The notes: generated from the letters alone by a model not told the origin. A DNA stretch of 64,000 bases from JAWKWH01 sp963669415 (GCA_963669415.2 CAXXPS010000002.1:124001-188000); one strand, 5' to 3'; shown: positions 27,185 through 35,740, numbered from the stretch's first letter. Program-made: numbers and translations.

Positions 27185-30100
27185 ATGCGCATTGAACGGC
27201 ACTTCACCAAGGAAGGCCAGTCGGCCTATGCGGCAATTGAGTTCCGCAAGGCGATTAGTGAAATCAAGAACCCGGATGGCTCGGTGGTCTTCCGGCTTGA
27301 GAATATCGACGTGCCGAAGCAGTTCAGCCAGGTGGCGGCCGATATTCTTGCGCAGAAATATTTCCGCAAGGCAGGTGTCCCGGCGCGGCTGAAAAAGGTC
27401 GAGGAGAATGATGTTCCCTCCTTCCTGTGGCGGTCGGTGGCCGACGAGGATGCGCTTTCCGAGCTTCCCGAAGATGAACGCTACGGTTCGGAAACCGATG
27501 CACGCCAGGTTTTTGACCGTCTGGCCGGCACCTGGACCTATTGGGGCTGGAAAGGCGGCTATTTCGACAATGAAGACGATGCGCTGACCTTCCGCGATGA
27601 ACTTGCCTATATGCTCGCCACCCAGCGCGTGGCGCCGAACAGCCCGCAATGGTTCAATACCGGCCTGCACTGGGCCTATGGCATCGATGGACCCGGCCAG
27701 GGCCACTATTATGTCGATTTCGAAACCGGCAAGCTGACCAAATCGAAATCATCCTACGAACATCCGCAGCCGCATGCCTGCTTCATCCAGTCGGTCTCTG
27801 ACGATCTGGTCAATGAAGGCGGCATCATGGACCTTTGGGTGCGCGAGGCGCGCCTGTTCAAATATGGTTCCGGCACCGGGTCCAACTTCTCCTATTTGCG
27901 CGGCGAAGGCGAAAAACTCTCCGGTGGCGGCAAATCCTCCGGCCTGATGAGCTTCTTGAAAATCGGCGACCGGGCAGCCGGTGCGATCAAGTCCGGTGGC
28001 ACCACCCGTCGCGCGGCCAAGATGGTCGTCGTCGATGTCGATCATCCGGATATCGAGAATTATGTCGATTGGAAGGTGAAGGAGGAGCAGAAAGTTGCCG
28101 CCCTCGTCACCGGTTCCAAGATCGTCAAGAAACACCTGACGGCGATCATGAAGGCATGCGTCAATTGCGATGCCGACAATGATGAGTGTTTTGACCCGTC
28201 ACTGAACACCGCTTTGAAGCGCGAAATCCGTGCCGCAAAGAAGAACGCCGTGCCGGAAAACTACATCAAGCGGGTGATCCAGTTCGCCAGGCAGGGCTAC
28301 ACCGAGATCGAGTTCAAGACCTACGACACGGACTGGGATTCGGAAGCCTATCTGACCGTTTCGGGCCAGAACTCCAACAACTCCGTTTCGCTGAAGGACG
28401 ATTTCCTGCGCGCTGTCGAAAGCGACGGAGAATGGAATCTTATCAATCGCATAGACGGCAAGGTTGCCAAAACGGTGCAAGCCCGCGATCTGTGGGAAAA
28501 GATCGGCCATGCCGCCTGGGCGTCGGCTGATCCGGGCCTGCATTTCAACACGACGATGAATGACTGGCACACCTGTGTGGCCGCGGGTCCGATCCGCGCA
28601 TCCAACCCGTGTTCGGAATACATGTTCCTCGACGACACGGCGTGCAATCTGGCCTCGCTCAACCTGTTGCAGTTCCTCAACCGCGAGACGGCAAAGATCG
28701 ATCTGGCAGCCTACGAACATGCGGTGCGGCTGTGGACCATCGTGCTGGAAATCTCGGTCACCATGGCGCAGTTCCCATCGAAGGAAATCGCCAAGCTGTC
28801 TTATGAGTACCGCACGCTCGGCCTCGGCTACGCCAATATTGGCGGCCTCTTAATGACCACCGGCGTGCCGTATGATTCGAGTGAAGGCCGTGCCATCTGC
28901 GGTGCGCTCACCGCGATCATGACCGGTGTGGCCTATGCGACGTCGGCAGAGATGGCCGGCGAGCTTGGCCCCTTCCCCGACTATAAGCGCAATGCCAAGA
29001 ACATGCTGCGCGTCATGCGCAACCATCGCCGTGCCGCCCATGGCGAGGCTGGCGGCTATGAGGATCTTGCCGTTGACCCGGTCGCCCTTGTCCATGACGA
29101 CTGCACCGACGAGGATCTGATCACCCATGCGAAAGCTGCCTGGGACAAGGCGCTGGAACTGGGCGAAAAGAATGGCTACCGCAATGCGCAGGCAACCGTG
29201 ATCGCGCCTACCGGCACGATCGGCCTGGTGATGGATTGCGACACCACCGGCATCGAGCCCGACTTCGCGCTGGTGAAGTTCAAGAAACTGGCCGGCGGCG
29301 GCTATTTCAAGATCATCAACCGCGCCGTGCCATTCGCGCTTCGCACGCTCGGCTATACCGAAGCGCAGATCGGCGAGATCGAAGCCTATGCGGTCGGCCA
29401 CGGCAATCTGAACCAGGCGCCGGCGATCAACCCGTCTTCGCTTGCCGCCAAAGGCTTCACCGAAGAAAAGATCGCCGCGCTGAACGAGGCTCTGAAGAGC
29501 GCCTTCGACATCAAGTTTGTCTTCAACCAGTGGACCCTTGGGGCCGACTTCTGCAAGGACGTGCTCGAAATCAGCGAAGAGCAACTGAACGATTTCGAGT
29601 TCAACATGCTGGCGCACCTCGGCTTTTCCAAAAAGGATATCGAGGCGGCCAATATTCATGTCTGTGGTGCGATGACGCTGGAAGGTGCACCGCATCTGAA
29701 GGAAGAACACCTGCCGGTGTTCGATTGCGCCAATCCGTGCGGCAAGATCGGCAAGCGCTATCTTTCCGTTGAAAGCCATATCGACATGATGGCCGCCGCG
29801 CAGCCGTTCATCTCTGGCGCTATTTCGAAAACCATCAACATGCCCAACGATGCGACGGTGGATGACTGCAAGTCGGCCTATCTGCGCTCGTGGAAAAAGG
29901 CGCTCAAAGCCAACGCGCTCTACCGTGACGGCTCGAAATTGAGCCAACCGCTCAACGCCTCGCTGATCGAGGATGAGGAGGATGAGGCCGACGACACACT
30001 CGACAATCTGATCGAGGCGCCAAAGGCGGCAGCCGCCGTCACGGTTACCGAAAAGATCGTCGAGCGCGTGGTCGAAAAGGTGGTGCGCGAGCAGGAAAAA

Positions 30101-30997
30101 CTGCCGACCAGGCGCAAGGGCTACACGCAAAAAGCCAAGGTCGGCGGGCACACGATCTTCCTTCGCACTGGCGAATATGACGATGGCCGGCTCGGCGAGA
30201 TTTTCATCGACATGCACAAGGAGGGCGCCGCCTTCCGCGCGATGATGAACAATTTCGCCATCTCGATCTCGCTTGGCCTGCAATATGGCGTGCCGCTTGA
30301 CGAATATGTCGACGCGTTCACGTTCACCCGGTTCGAGCCCGCCGGCATGGTGGTCGGCAACGACGCCATCAAGACGGCGACGTCGATCCTCGACTATGTG
30401 TTCCGCGAACTGGGCATTTCCTATCTCGACCGCCATGACCTGGCCCATGTCGACCAGTCGGATTTCGCCTCCACCTCGCTCGGCAAGGGCATGTCGGAAG
30501 GCAAGACCGGGGCGGTTTCGAAAGGCCTGACGCGCGGCCACGCACTGAAGGTGGTGACCGGCCAGGGCGAAGAACCAAAAGGATCTGCGGGAGGGGTGCC
30601 TGCGGACGGCGGCGGCGCAAACCGGACGGTGATGTCTTCCTCCCATTCTCCCGTCCACGCCGTCGCTGGTAGTTCACCGGCGGCGGCAGCCACCGCCGCC
30701 AAGAATGTGCTGGAACTTCAGGAGGAAGCGACCGCATTCAAGCGCGACTATGAGGAGCATGCGCGCGAATTTGCAGCCGAAATCGAGCTGGAGGAAGCGC
30801 GCGGCGGCATTCTGACCGCAGAAGAAGAAGCAGCCGAACGCGAGGCGGCAAAAAAGCTTGAGGCCGACCGCCGCGCCAAAGCGGTGATGCAGGGCTACAC
30901 GGGCAATTCATGCCCGGAATGCCAGAATTTCACCATGGTGCGCAACGGCACCTGCGAGAAATGCGACACCTGCGGGTCTACCAGCGGGTGCAGCTAG
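27185..30997 (+). CDS. nrdJ: Adenosylcobalamin-dependent (class II) ribonucleoside-diphosphate reductase
   Basis: 1270 residues. It reduces ribonucleotides to deoxyribonucleotides with a thiyl radical made from adenosylcobalamin, so it works with or without oxygen. The catalytic set is visible: redox Cys199 (PHACFIQ), Asn-x-Cys-x-Glu in NPCSE with thiyl Cys476, and Cys487 (TACNLASLNL) eleven residues on. A long variable linker (about 935-1000 and 1125-1190) leads to a C-terminal Cys-rich tail (CPECQ, CEKCDTCGSTSGC) for re-reduction or zinc. The start follows GGAAGGG. The TSCPD-type region near 975-1110 is typical of the long alphaproteobacterial form. Its 3' end is duplicated at 31527. Confidence 0.96.
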   Translation: MRIERHFTKEGQSAYAAIEFRKAISEIKNPDGSVVFRLENIDVPKQFSQVAADILAQKYFRKAGVPARLKKVEENDVPSFLWRSVADEDALSELPEDERYGSETDARQVFDRLAGTWTYWGWKGGYFDNEDDALTFRDELAYMLATQRVAPNSPQWFNTGLHWAYGIDGPGQGHYYVDFETGKLTKSKSSYEHPQPHACFIQSVSDDLVNEGGIMDLWVREARLFKYGSGTGSNFSYLRGEGEKLSGGGKSSGLMSFLKIGDRAAGAIKSGGTTRRAAKMVVVDVDHPDIENYVDWKVKEEQKVAALVTGSKIVKKHLTAIMKACVNCDADNDECFDPSLNTALKREIRAAKKNAVPENYIKRVIQFARQGYTEIEFKTYDTDWDSEAYLTVSGQNSNNSVSLKDDFLRAVESDGEWNLINRIDGKVAKTVQARDLWEKIGHAAWASADPGLHFNTTMNDWHTCVAAGPIRASNPCSEYMFLDDTACNLASLNLLQFLNRETAKIDLAAYEHAVRLWTIVLEISVTMAQFPSKEIAKLSYEYRTLGLGYANIGGLLMTTGVPYDSSEGRAICGALTAIMTGVAYATSAEMAGELGPFPDYKRNAKNMLRVMRNHRRAAHGEAGGYEDLAVDPVALVHDDCTDEDLITHAKAAWDKALELGEKNGYRNAQATVIAPTGTIGLVMDCDTTGIEPDFALVKFKKLAGGGYFKIINRAVPFALRTLGYTEAQIGEIEAYAVGHGNLNQAPAINPSSLAAKGFTEEKIAALNEALKSAFDIKFVFNQWTLGADFCKDVLEISEEQLNDFEFNMLAHLGFSKKDIEAANIHVCGAMTLEGAPHLKEEHLPVFDCANPCGKIGKRYLSVESHIDMMAAAQPFISGAISKTINMPNDATVDDCKSAYLRSWKKALKANALYRDGSKLSQPLNASLIEDEEDEADDTLDNLIEAPKAAAAVTVTEKIVERVVEKVVREQEKLPTRRKGYTQKAKVGGHTIFLRTGEYDDGRLGEIFIDMHKEGAAFRAMMNNFAISISLGLQYGVPLDEYVDAFTFTRFEPAGMVVGNDAIKTATSILDYVFRELGISYLDRHDLAHVDQSDFASTSLGKGMSEGKTGAVSKGLTRGHALKVVTGQGEEPKGSAGGVPADGGGANRTVMSSSHSPVHAVAGSSPAAAATAAKNVLELQEEATAFKRDYEEHAREFAAEIELEEARGGILTAEEEAAEREAAKKLEADRRAKAVMQGYTGNSCPECQNFTMVRNGTCEKCDTCGSTSGCS

Positions 30998-31052
30998 GGG
31001 TTTTGCCCCAAACCTCCACGGGGGGAGGTTAAATTCCCCGACCAATTTGCGA

Positions 31053-31089
31053 CAGGCCCGGACTAAAAGGTTCGGGTCTGTTTGGTTTT
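31053..31089 (+). terminator. Weakened terminator after nrdJ
   Basis: CAGGCCCGGA pairs with TTCGGGTCTG only with G-U wobbles, followed by an interrupted T tract. The corresponding structure in the duplicate copy at 31672 is perfect, so this one seems to have drifted. Confidence 0.5.
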
Positions 31090-31164
31090 GATCGGTACGT
31101 GTGAAGACAGCCCTGCGAGTGCTACAATGTTGGCATTTCGACGTTTGTCTCGGGAAAATCTCGA

Positions 31165-31500
31165 ATGAAAATCGATGATAACTCAATTCGTGAAAAGCGA
31201 AAAATATCCGTATCGAACCTGTTCTCATCAATACAGAGCCTCAATGGCGATCTACTGGTAGCGTTTCCAATGAACCGACAAATAACCTACGAATCCGAGC
31301 TATTTCTGTTGGAAATGGACCCACATGCCGAAATCGATACTGTCCTCGACCACAAAGCAGATACCTATCTCGTCGACTACACAGTCGGAGACTTTCAGGG
31401 CGTTTTTGAATTCGACACGACTGAGCCGCAACGGGCCGGCAGTGTAGAAGAGTTCATCAAAAGCATGAATCACTTCATCGAAAACGATGCCTACCGGTGA
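31165..31500 (+). CDS. Hypothetical protein enclosed by the nrdJ tail duplication
   Basis: 111 residues, acidic C-terminal half, no signal or membrane segment, no family recognised. The composition is clearly more AT-rich than nrdJ. It sits between the real 3' end of nrdJ and a second copy of that end (31527-31702), as cargo would after insertion at a gene end. The size and acidic nature would suit an immunity protein or antitoxin, but this is only inference. Confidence 0.5.
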   Translation: MKIDDNSIREKRKISVSNLFSSIQSLNGDLLVAFPMNRQITYESELFLLEMDPHAEIDTVLDHKADTYLVDYTVGDFQGVFEFDTTEPQRAGSVEEFIKSMNHFIENDAYR

Positions 31501-31526
31501 TTTGAACAAAAAACGAGATTCTATAC

Positions 31527-31702
31527 CGGCAATTCGTGCTTTGGAACTTCACCATGGTGCGCAACGGCACCTGCGAGAATTGCGACACCTGCGGGTCTAC
31601 CAGCGGGTGCAGCTAGGGGTTTTGCCCCAAACCTCCACGGGGGGAGGTTAAATTCCCGACCAATTTTGGACAGGCCCGGGCTGAAAGGTCCGGGCCTTTT
31701 TT
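31527..31702 (+). pseudogene. Displaced duplicate of the nrdJ 3' end with terminator
   Basis: About 175 bp repeat the last ~90 bp of nrdJ (GGCAATTC-TGC through the ACC AGC GGG TGC AGC TAG end), the following GGGGTTTTGCCCC segment and the terminator. A short deletion and a few substitutions distinguish the copies. The terminator here (AGGCCCGG / CCGGGCCT then a T run, 31672-31702) is intact. It has no start codon and no independent function. Confidence 0.85.
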
Positions 31703-31774
31703 GTTTGGGGGCGGATGTTGCTGGAAACAAATTGCGGTGACAGTTTACTTTTTTCGAGAATTCCAATGCGCCTC

Positions 31775-31904
31775 GTCATCCCGGCCTTGAGCCGGGATCC
31801 ATTCCGTGCTCGTGCGGCCGCCGCCGCCGGTGCAGGATGTGACTTCCCGGAATGGATCCCGGATAACGCTCCCTCGCTTTGCTCGACATCGTTTCCGGGA
31901 TGAC
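31775..31904. repeat. Intergenic palindromic repeat element
   Basis: Outer arms GTCATCCCGG (31775) and CCGGGATGAC (31895) enclose inner arms GGATCCATTCCG and CGGAATGGATCC, and the small hairpin CCGGC-CTTGA-GCCGG. This is the widespread alphaproteobacterial REP/MITE-like type of element. No coding capacity is seen. Confidence 0.75.
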
Positions 31905-31948
31905 AAAACAGCCCTACTCCACCACTCTCGCTTCGCCGATCACGCCGA

Positions 31949-32263
31949 TTACCGGACGGCCTCATAGCTTTTCAGGCTGCGATACGTTTCTTCTGCTTCC
32001 TGTTCGAGCTTGGACAGATCATAAGAAGTTTGCAGCTTCATCCAGAAGTGTGCCGGCATTCCGAGCACCTTCTCAAGCCGCAGCGCCGTGTCGGCCGTCA
32101 TGTCGGTATCGCCCCGGACAAGCCGGGAGACACGATTGGCAGGCACGCCCATCAGCTTTGCAAGCCTGTTTGCCGACAAGCCGTAAGGGACCATGAACTC
32201 ATGCAACAGCATGTCGCCCGGGTGTTCCAGAACCCTGTTGATCTTTCCAGCAGGAATGCTCAT
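31949..32263 (-). CDS. higA: HigA-family antitoxin
   Basis: 104 residues from the ATG at 32263. The motif PGDMLLHEFMVPYGLSANRL followed by the HTH LSANRLAKLMGVPANRVSRL and LGMPAHFWMKLQ is the VapI/HigA antitoxin signature. It neutralises HigB and represses the operon. It lies 19 bp after higB, the usual inverted toxin-first order. Confidence 0.93.
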   Translation of the reverse strand: MSIPAGKINRVLEHPGDMLLHEFMVPYGLSANRLAKLMGVPANRVSRLVRGDTDMTADTALRLEKVLGMPAHFWMKLQTSYDLSKLEQEAEETYRSLKSYEAVR

Positions 32264-32282
32264 CCGATTGCCCTTTCGAAAC

Positions 32283-32564
32283 TCAATGGTAATCAACAAT
32301 CTCCACATCGTGTGCATCATTTCCGCGCCAGCGAAAACAAACACGGTACTGATCATTGATCCGGATGCTGTACTGCCCCTTGCGGTCACCCTTCAGTGCT
32401 TCAAGCTGGTTACCCGGGGGTATCCTCAATTCGTCAACGGTCATAACCGCATCAATTTGGCGAAGTTTGCGCAAGGCAACACTTTCAAAAGTGCGCCATT
32501 TGCGATGGCACTTGCCATCTTCAAAAAGCGCCTTTGTGTGCTTGTCTGCGTAACTCGCTATCAT
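32283..32564 (-). CDS. higB: HigB-family mRNA interferase toxin
   Basis: 93 residues, the usual length. IASYADKHTKALFEDGK, the middle PPGNQLEALKGDRKGQYSIRI and the final YRVCFRW..DAHDVEIVDYH match the RelE-like HigB family, a ribosome-dependent RNase. The tail with the conserved Arg/His residues is intact, so it should be active. Two palindromic operators lie directly upstream. Confidence 0.93.
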   Translation of the reverse strand: MIASYADKHTKALFEDGKCHRKWRTFESVALRKLRQIDAVMTVDELRIPPGNQLEALKGDRKGQYSIRINDQYRVCFRWRGNDAHDVEIVDYH

Positions 32565-32571
32565 CTATAGC

Positions 32572-32590
32572 TTGTACATACTGTGTACAA
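32572..32590. promoter_or_regulatory. higBA operator 1
   Basis: TTGTACA-TACTG-TGTACAA is a perfect inverted repeat 8 bp before the higB start. It is the presumed site for HigA or the HigBA complex. Confidence 0.7.
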
Positions 32591-32604
32591 TCACGTCAAG
32601 AATT

Positions 32605-32623
32605 TTGTACATACCATGTACAA
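32605..32623. promoter_or_regulatory. higBA operator 2
   Basis: TTGTACAT-ACC-ATGTACAA is a second perfect inverted repeat with the same outer arms, centred 33 bp from operator 1, about three helical turns, which suits cooperative binding on one DNA face. Confidence 0.7.
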
Positions 32624-32675
32624 CACGCCTTTAGTTAGCAAATAATGAAAGTGGTTCTTATTGTCATCCACTTCC

Positions 32676-32788
32676 CCCTTCCCATCCTACCCCATGCACG
32701 CTATTGTTGCAAGTGGAGCAGGCCACTCGCCTGCTCTGGGGCGTAGAAACCCCGCACAGAGCGGCTGACATCAGCCCTCCTCGATTGC
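32676..32788. repeat. Dispersed repeat R2, copy 1
   Basis: The stretch from CCCTTCCCATCCTACCCC through GGAGCAGGCC, CCTGCTCTGGGGCGT and GCGGCTGACATCAGCC recurs in inverted orientation at 50205-50318. GAGCAGG/CCTGCTC within it can form a hairpin. No gene is visible in it. Confidence 0.8.
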
Positions 32789-32794
32789 TATGGG

Positions 32795-32885
32795 GTGAGC
32801 AGCCGATTGGACCGCAGGTCCAAATCGACGATCCAGTGAATCGTCGATAGGCCAGCGAACGCCTGAGCGAGCTTGGCGCGAAGGC
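32795..32885. repeat. Dispersed repeat R1, partial copy
   Basis: GAGCAGCCGATTGGACCGC, GGTCCAAATCGACGATCC and the AATCGTCGATAGGCCAGCG segment match the beginning of the R1 copies at 34640, 48012 and 52549; the rest is missing. The inverted pair GACGATCC-AGTG-AATCGTC gives a hairpin. Confidence 0.75.
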
Positions 32886-32907
32886 TATTGGCATTAGCCT
32901 TTAAAGA

Positions 32908-33129
32908 TCATCCGTCGTCTTCAACAGAACCAAACAACTGGCCCGGTTCCAGTTGAAGAGCTTCGGCCAGCCGACCAATGACATCGACTGTGGCGTTGCG
33001 TCGTGCGTTTTCTATACCGCTCAGATAGGTCACGTGAACCGCAGCCCGTCCAGCAAGGTCTTCCTGTGTGAAGCCCCGCTTCTTGCGCCAATAGCGCACG
33101 TTTTGCCCAAATTTCTCCTGCAGCGACAT
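32908..33129 (-). CDS. XRE-family HTH regulator
   Basis: 73 residues from the ATG at 33129 (MSLQEKFGQNVRYWRKKRG). The HTH_3 domain fills the protein: FTQEDLAGRAAVHVTYLSGIE and the closing DVIGRLAEALQLEP. Such minimal XRE proteins act as phage repressors, controller proteins or antitoxins. No partner gene is adjacent; it lies between repeat copies R2 and R3 and is absent from the duplicate segment near 50.1 kb. Confidence 0.88.
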   Translation of the reverse strand: MSLQEKFGQNVRYWRKKRGFTQEDLAGRAAVHVTYLSGIENARRNATVDVIGRLAEALQLEPGQLFGSVEDDG

Positions 33130-33239
33130 TGCGCCAAAGGGCAATGTTACGCTTGATAATGCCATAGACTATGAGTAAAGTTGTCGTAGCACTGCGGCTC
33201 ATGGTTGTTGGGCTGCAAGTTATTTCATTTTTCCGGGGC

Positions 33240-33340
33240 GTTCGTGCCGCCGAGGTTTCGGCGGTGAGGTGAAGATGTGCGGTAGGGCGCGGTGTCTATC
33301 TCTCCCCCTCCGAGGGGGAGATAGGCGCGGCGCGCTCCCT
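33240..33340. repeat. Dispersed repeat R3, copy 1, with CTCCCC/GGGGAG palindrome
   Basis: GCCGCCGAGGTTTCGGCGG followed by TGAGGTGAA recurs inverted at 50020-50062. The adjoining TATCTCTCCCCCTCC-GAGGGGGAGATA is one copy of the short palindrome found about ten times in this window. Confidence 0.75.
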
Positions 33341-33453
33341 GCCCAACCGGCGCAAGCCGCAAGGCCGACCGGCCGTCCGAGCTTTTGCGAGGCCCTCGCG
33401 GAGGCGGTGGCAAAGCCGCTTGGCCGTGAGCGCAATGAAATGGGGAACCGACC

Positions 33454-33777
33454 TTGGAAGACTATTCATTCCTGCGCGATGTGCTCGAAACCTGGCGGTC
33501 GACCACCGACTGGGTCAAAGCCGTGGTGGTGATCGCCATTCCAACGCAGGTGCTCTTCTTCATCTATCTGGTGCTGCAGCTGCGGACTGAACAGCGGCAG
33601 ATGCTGGCCGACGAGCGCGAGGCGTTGACCGAGACCATGACCGAGGCACGCGTGCGCGAACTTGCCGAAGCCGAGCTCTGCCGCATCATCGCCGAAATGG
33701 AACGCGCCCGGCGTGAGGAAGAAGCACCCGTCGCAGCCAAGCGGATCAGCGAGGGCGGCCAGCAATGGCCCGCGTGA
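33454..33777 (+). CDS. Small membrane-anchored coiled-coil protein, copy 1
   Basis: 107 residues. The start is a TTG preceded by TGGGGAA. A single membrane helix (about 21-43, VKAVVVIAIPTQVLFFIYLV) is followed by a charged helix (about 44-90) likely to be a coiled coil. A paralogue with about 89% identity and the same TTG start lies inverted at 49477-49800. No family is recognised. Confidence 0.7.
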   Translation: MEDYSFLRDVLETWRSTTDWVKAVVVIAIPTQVLFFIYLVLQLRTEQRQMLADEREALTETMTEARVRELAEAELCRIIAEMERARREEEAPVAAKRISEGGQQWPA

Positions 33778-33880
33778 GACAGCGCAGGCGCCGCATCCCC
33801 TTCCGAAAACGGTTTCGCGGGATAGGGAGGCAGATCAGAAAGCGGTCATCACGGTGATGATTATGAGTGCTGCCGAGCTG

Positions 33881-33959
33881 CTTCATAACTTTCCAAATCG
33901 CGGTAAACTTCTTCTGCTTCCTGTTCAAGCTTGGACAGATCATAAGAAGTTTGCAGCAT
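33881..33959 (-). pseudogene. Remnant of a higA antitoxin gene
   Basis: The minus strand encodes a fragment reading LQTSYDLSKLEQEAEEVYRD, nearly identical to the last ~25 residues of the intact HigA at 31949. The rest of the gene and any toxin are gone. It marks the former presence or duplication of a second higBA locus. Confidence 0.7.
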
Positions 33960-34060
33960 CCATTCAGCTTTTCGAAACGGGTAGCTCGACCGCAAAGCGA
34001 AGCGCCATCACCCATACAAGTCAATGCTGGGCATTGAGGTGCCGGAGGCAACTTCCCGAT

Positions 34061-34083
34061 AAAAAACCGCCACCTTGCGGCGG
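34061..34083 (-). terminator. Terminator of the small Tat-signal gene
   Basis: On the minus strand CCGCC-GCAAGGT-GGCGG is followed at once by six T, 18 bp after the stop of the gene at 34102. Confidence 0.85.
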
Positions 34084-34101
34084 CGGGTTGACTCGAAGAC
34101 G

Positions 34102-34338
34102 TTAGCATCCACGAGATTCAAGTTCGCCAATGACATCATCGATGTCTTCCTGGATTTCGTCCTTTTTTGCTTTTGATTTGGCTCTCCGACGGCGTCTCCT
34201 GAGGCTCCTGAGTTCATCCTCAAGATCGTCACAAGGATCGCTCCGTTCTCCTTCGCGAGATATCGCGTTGGTGGTCACAATAGTCAGAAGCGGCAGGGTC
34301 GCCGCTGCTGTCAGAAAACCACGTCTTGAACAATTCAT
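34102..34338 (-). CDS. Small Tat-exported hypothetical protein
   Basis: 78 residues from the ATG at 34338, which has an AAGGAGTG ribosome site 7 bp upstream. The N-terminus has a twin-arginine signal (CSRRGFLTAAATLPLL), followed by a highly charged helical stretch (basic run of eight residues, then acidic) and a terminal Cys. No family is recognised. It has its own terminator, supporting a real gene. Confidence 0.65.
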   Translation of the reverse strand: MNCSRRGFLTAAATLPLLTIVTTNAISREGERSDPCDDLEDELRSLRRRRRRAKSKAKKDEIQEDIDDVIGELESRGC

Positions 34339-34639
34339 CTTTTCACTCCTTCGGTTTTTCCTCGAAAGCCATCTCAGGCGGCTTCCGATGATGTGTCGCA
34401 GCTTGTGCTCCAAAGGTTCAAACCGGGAAGAAAATACTGCCGCTACCCTTCCCAAGAAAGAAAACAGCGCTCTCTCGGCTGTCATTTATCATGCATTGTT
34501 TGTGGCATTCCTCATGTTACCAGCCGTAACTGGCAGGCCTTTAGTGGCAACACACAGAAAACCAATCCCGGTCGGCAACTGGCTTTTGCGCATCCCGTTC
34601 CGCAAACGGTTTCGGAAGATTAGGCGGAGAGTGAGGCGG

Positions 34640-34962
34640 CAGGACTTATCTCTCCCCTTGAGGGGGGTGAGCGACTGGTTGGGCCGGTAGGCCCAAATTG
34701 ATGATCCAGTGAATCATCGATAAGTCCGCGAACGCCGGGACGCTGCGCAGCAGCGGGGACCCGGCAGGGGAGACCCAAAGCCCTCGTGCCAAGCGCACTC
34801 GGGCGTTCGTCGCTTGGAAAGCATGCTTTCCATTCGCGTTTCGCGAACCGCGGCTCACCCCCTCTCTGGTCTTTTCCAAGCACTTACTCGGGTTCGCCCT
34901 CGTAGGTCCAAGAAAAGACTTTCTCTCCCTCAAGGGGAGAGATAGGTTCGGCGCCTGCGGCC
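34640..34962. repeat. Dispersed repeat R1, full copy A
   Basis: A roughly 320-bp element bounded by the short palindromes CTCTCCCCTTGAGGGG (34650) and CTCCCTCAAGGGGAG (34925). It holds GATGATCC-AGTG-AATCATC, a CGCTGCGCAGCAGCG hairpin and the AGCATGCTT palindrome. Copies occur at 48012-48234 and 52549-52856, partial copies at 32795 and 49940. No conserved frame was found; this fills the gene-free stretch 34339-35009. Confidence 0.8.
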
Positions 34963-35009
34963 CAACGCCAAGCGCGCTCGCGCGCCAAGGCACCCCGATC
35001 TTCCGCCCA

Positions 35010-35198
35010 CTACTTTATCAATGTTTCCAGATATTTGCGGGTTTCGTCATCCCAGGAGCTGGGGTCCTCGCCGTGGGCGACGACGGCGTGCAACTCCATC
35101 AGTTTCCAGACTTCATCCTTGGTCGCGGCGGTGACCTCGCCAGGGCAGGTTTCCATTCCCTCGCAGTCACGGCAGGCATAGGTGTAAGCTTTGGTCAT
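35010..35198 (-). CDS. DUF1059 family small protein
   Basis: 62 residues. YACRDCEGMETCPGEVTA with four Cys and the helical ELHAVVAHG part match DUF1059, small predicted metal-binding proteins of unknown role. It precedes nothing on the same strand; the GFA gene 30 bp upstream on the same strand may be co-transcribed. Confidence 0.8.
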   Translation of the reverse strand: MTKAYTYACRDCEGMETCPGEVTAATKDEVWKLMELHAVVAHGEDPSSWDDETRKYLETLIK

Positions 35199-35228
35199 TT
35201 GGATTTCCCTTTCCCGGGTTGGGCCGAT

Positions 35229-35639
35229 TTAGAACTCTTGAAATGTTGGCAGTTCGTCGGCGAGTTTGATCCACGGTTGCTGGTGCGAGACAAAGACATG
35301 CGTCTTCGGTTCGGCCACGGACGGATCATCCAGCGTGGCAGCGGCAAACCAGGCGTCCGCGCTCCAGTCCTGACCCTCCACCTCGCTTTCCGCAGCGTAG
35401 GTCAGTGTTGTCCCGCAATCGCCGCAAAATCCACGGCGAATACCGGGCGATTTCTCGACCAGCTTTATGGCGCCCCTGGTCACCGCGAAATCTTCCGCAG
35501 CCACCTTGGCCCAGGTAACAAATGCGCCGCCGAGGGCACGCTGGCATGACCGGCAATGGCAGTGTCCCGACCATTTCGGCGGTGTTGCGATCTCATAGCG
35601 CACCGCGCCGCAGTAGCACCCACCTTTAAGTTTTTCCAT
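35229..35639 (-). CDS. GFA-family (glutathione-dependent formaldehyde-activating-like) protein
   Basis: 136 residues, the usual length. The zinc ligands are seen as GGCYCGAVRYE, CHCRSCQR and FCGDCGTTL. The family founder reacts formaldehyde with glutathione, though most members are untested carbon-sulfur lyase-like proteins. It is divergent from the LysR gene across 100 bp, which may regulate it. Confidence 0.88.
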   Translation of the reverse strand: MEKLKGGCYCGAVRYEIATPPKWSGHCHCRSCQRALGGAFVTWAKVAAEDFAVTRGAIKLVEKSPGIRRGFCGDCGTTLTYAAESEVEGQDWSADAWFAAATLDDPSVAEPKTHVFVSHQQPWIKLADELPTFQEF

Positions 35640-35740
35640 TGTTCCGACCTTCGAAAAAGCGCTTCAAGTGCCCTAGTATTGATAAATTTTCGCGTTTGTG
35701 CCACTCATTTATCATGAGGACATATTAGAAATTCTATTGT

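Noticed and set aside
28850..30658. 602-codon minus-strand open frame inside nrdJ
   Set aside because: Shadow of a long GC-rich gene; no family features, whereas the plus frame is unmistakably NrdJ.
34393..34690. Plus-strand open frames over 34130-34690
   Set aside because: They oppose the Tat-signal gene and run into repeat R1; no coding evidence.
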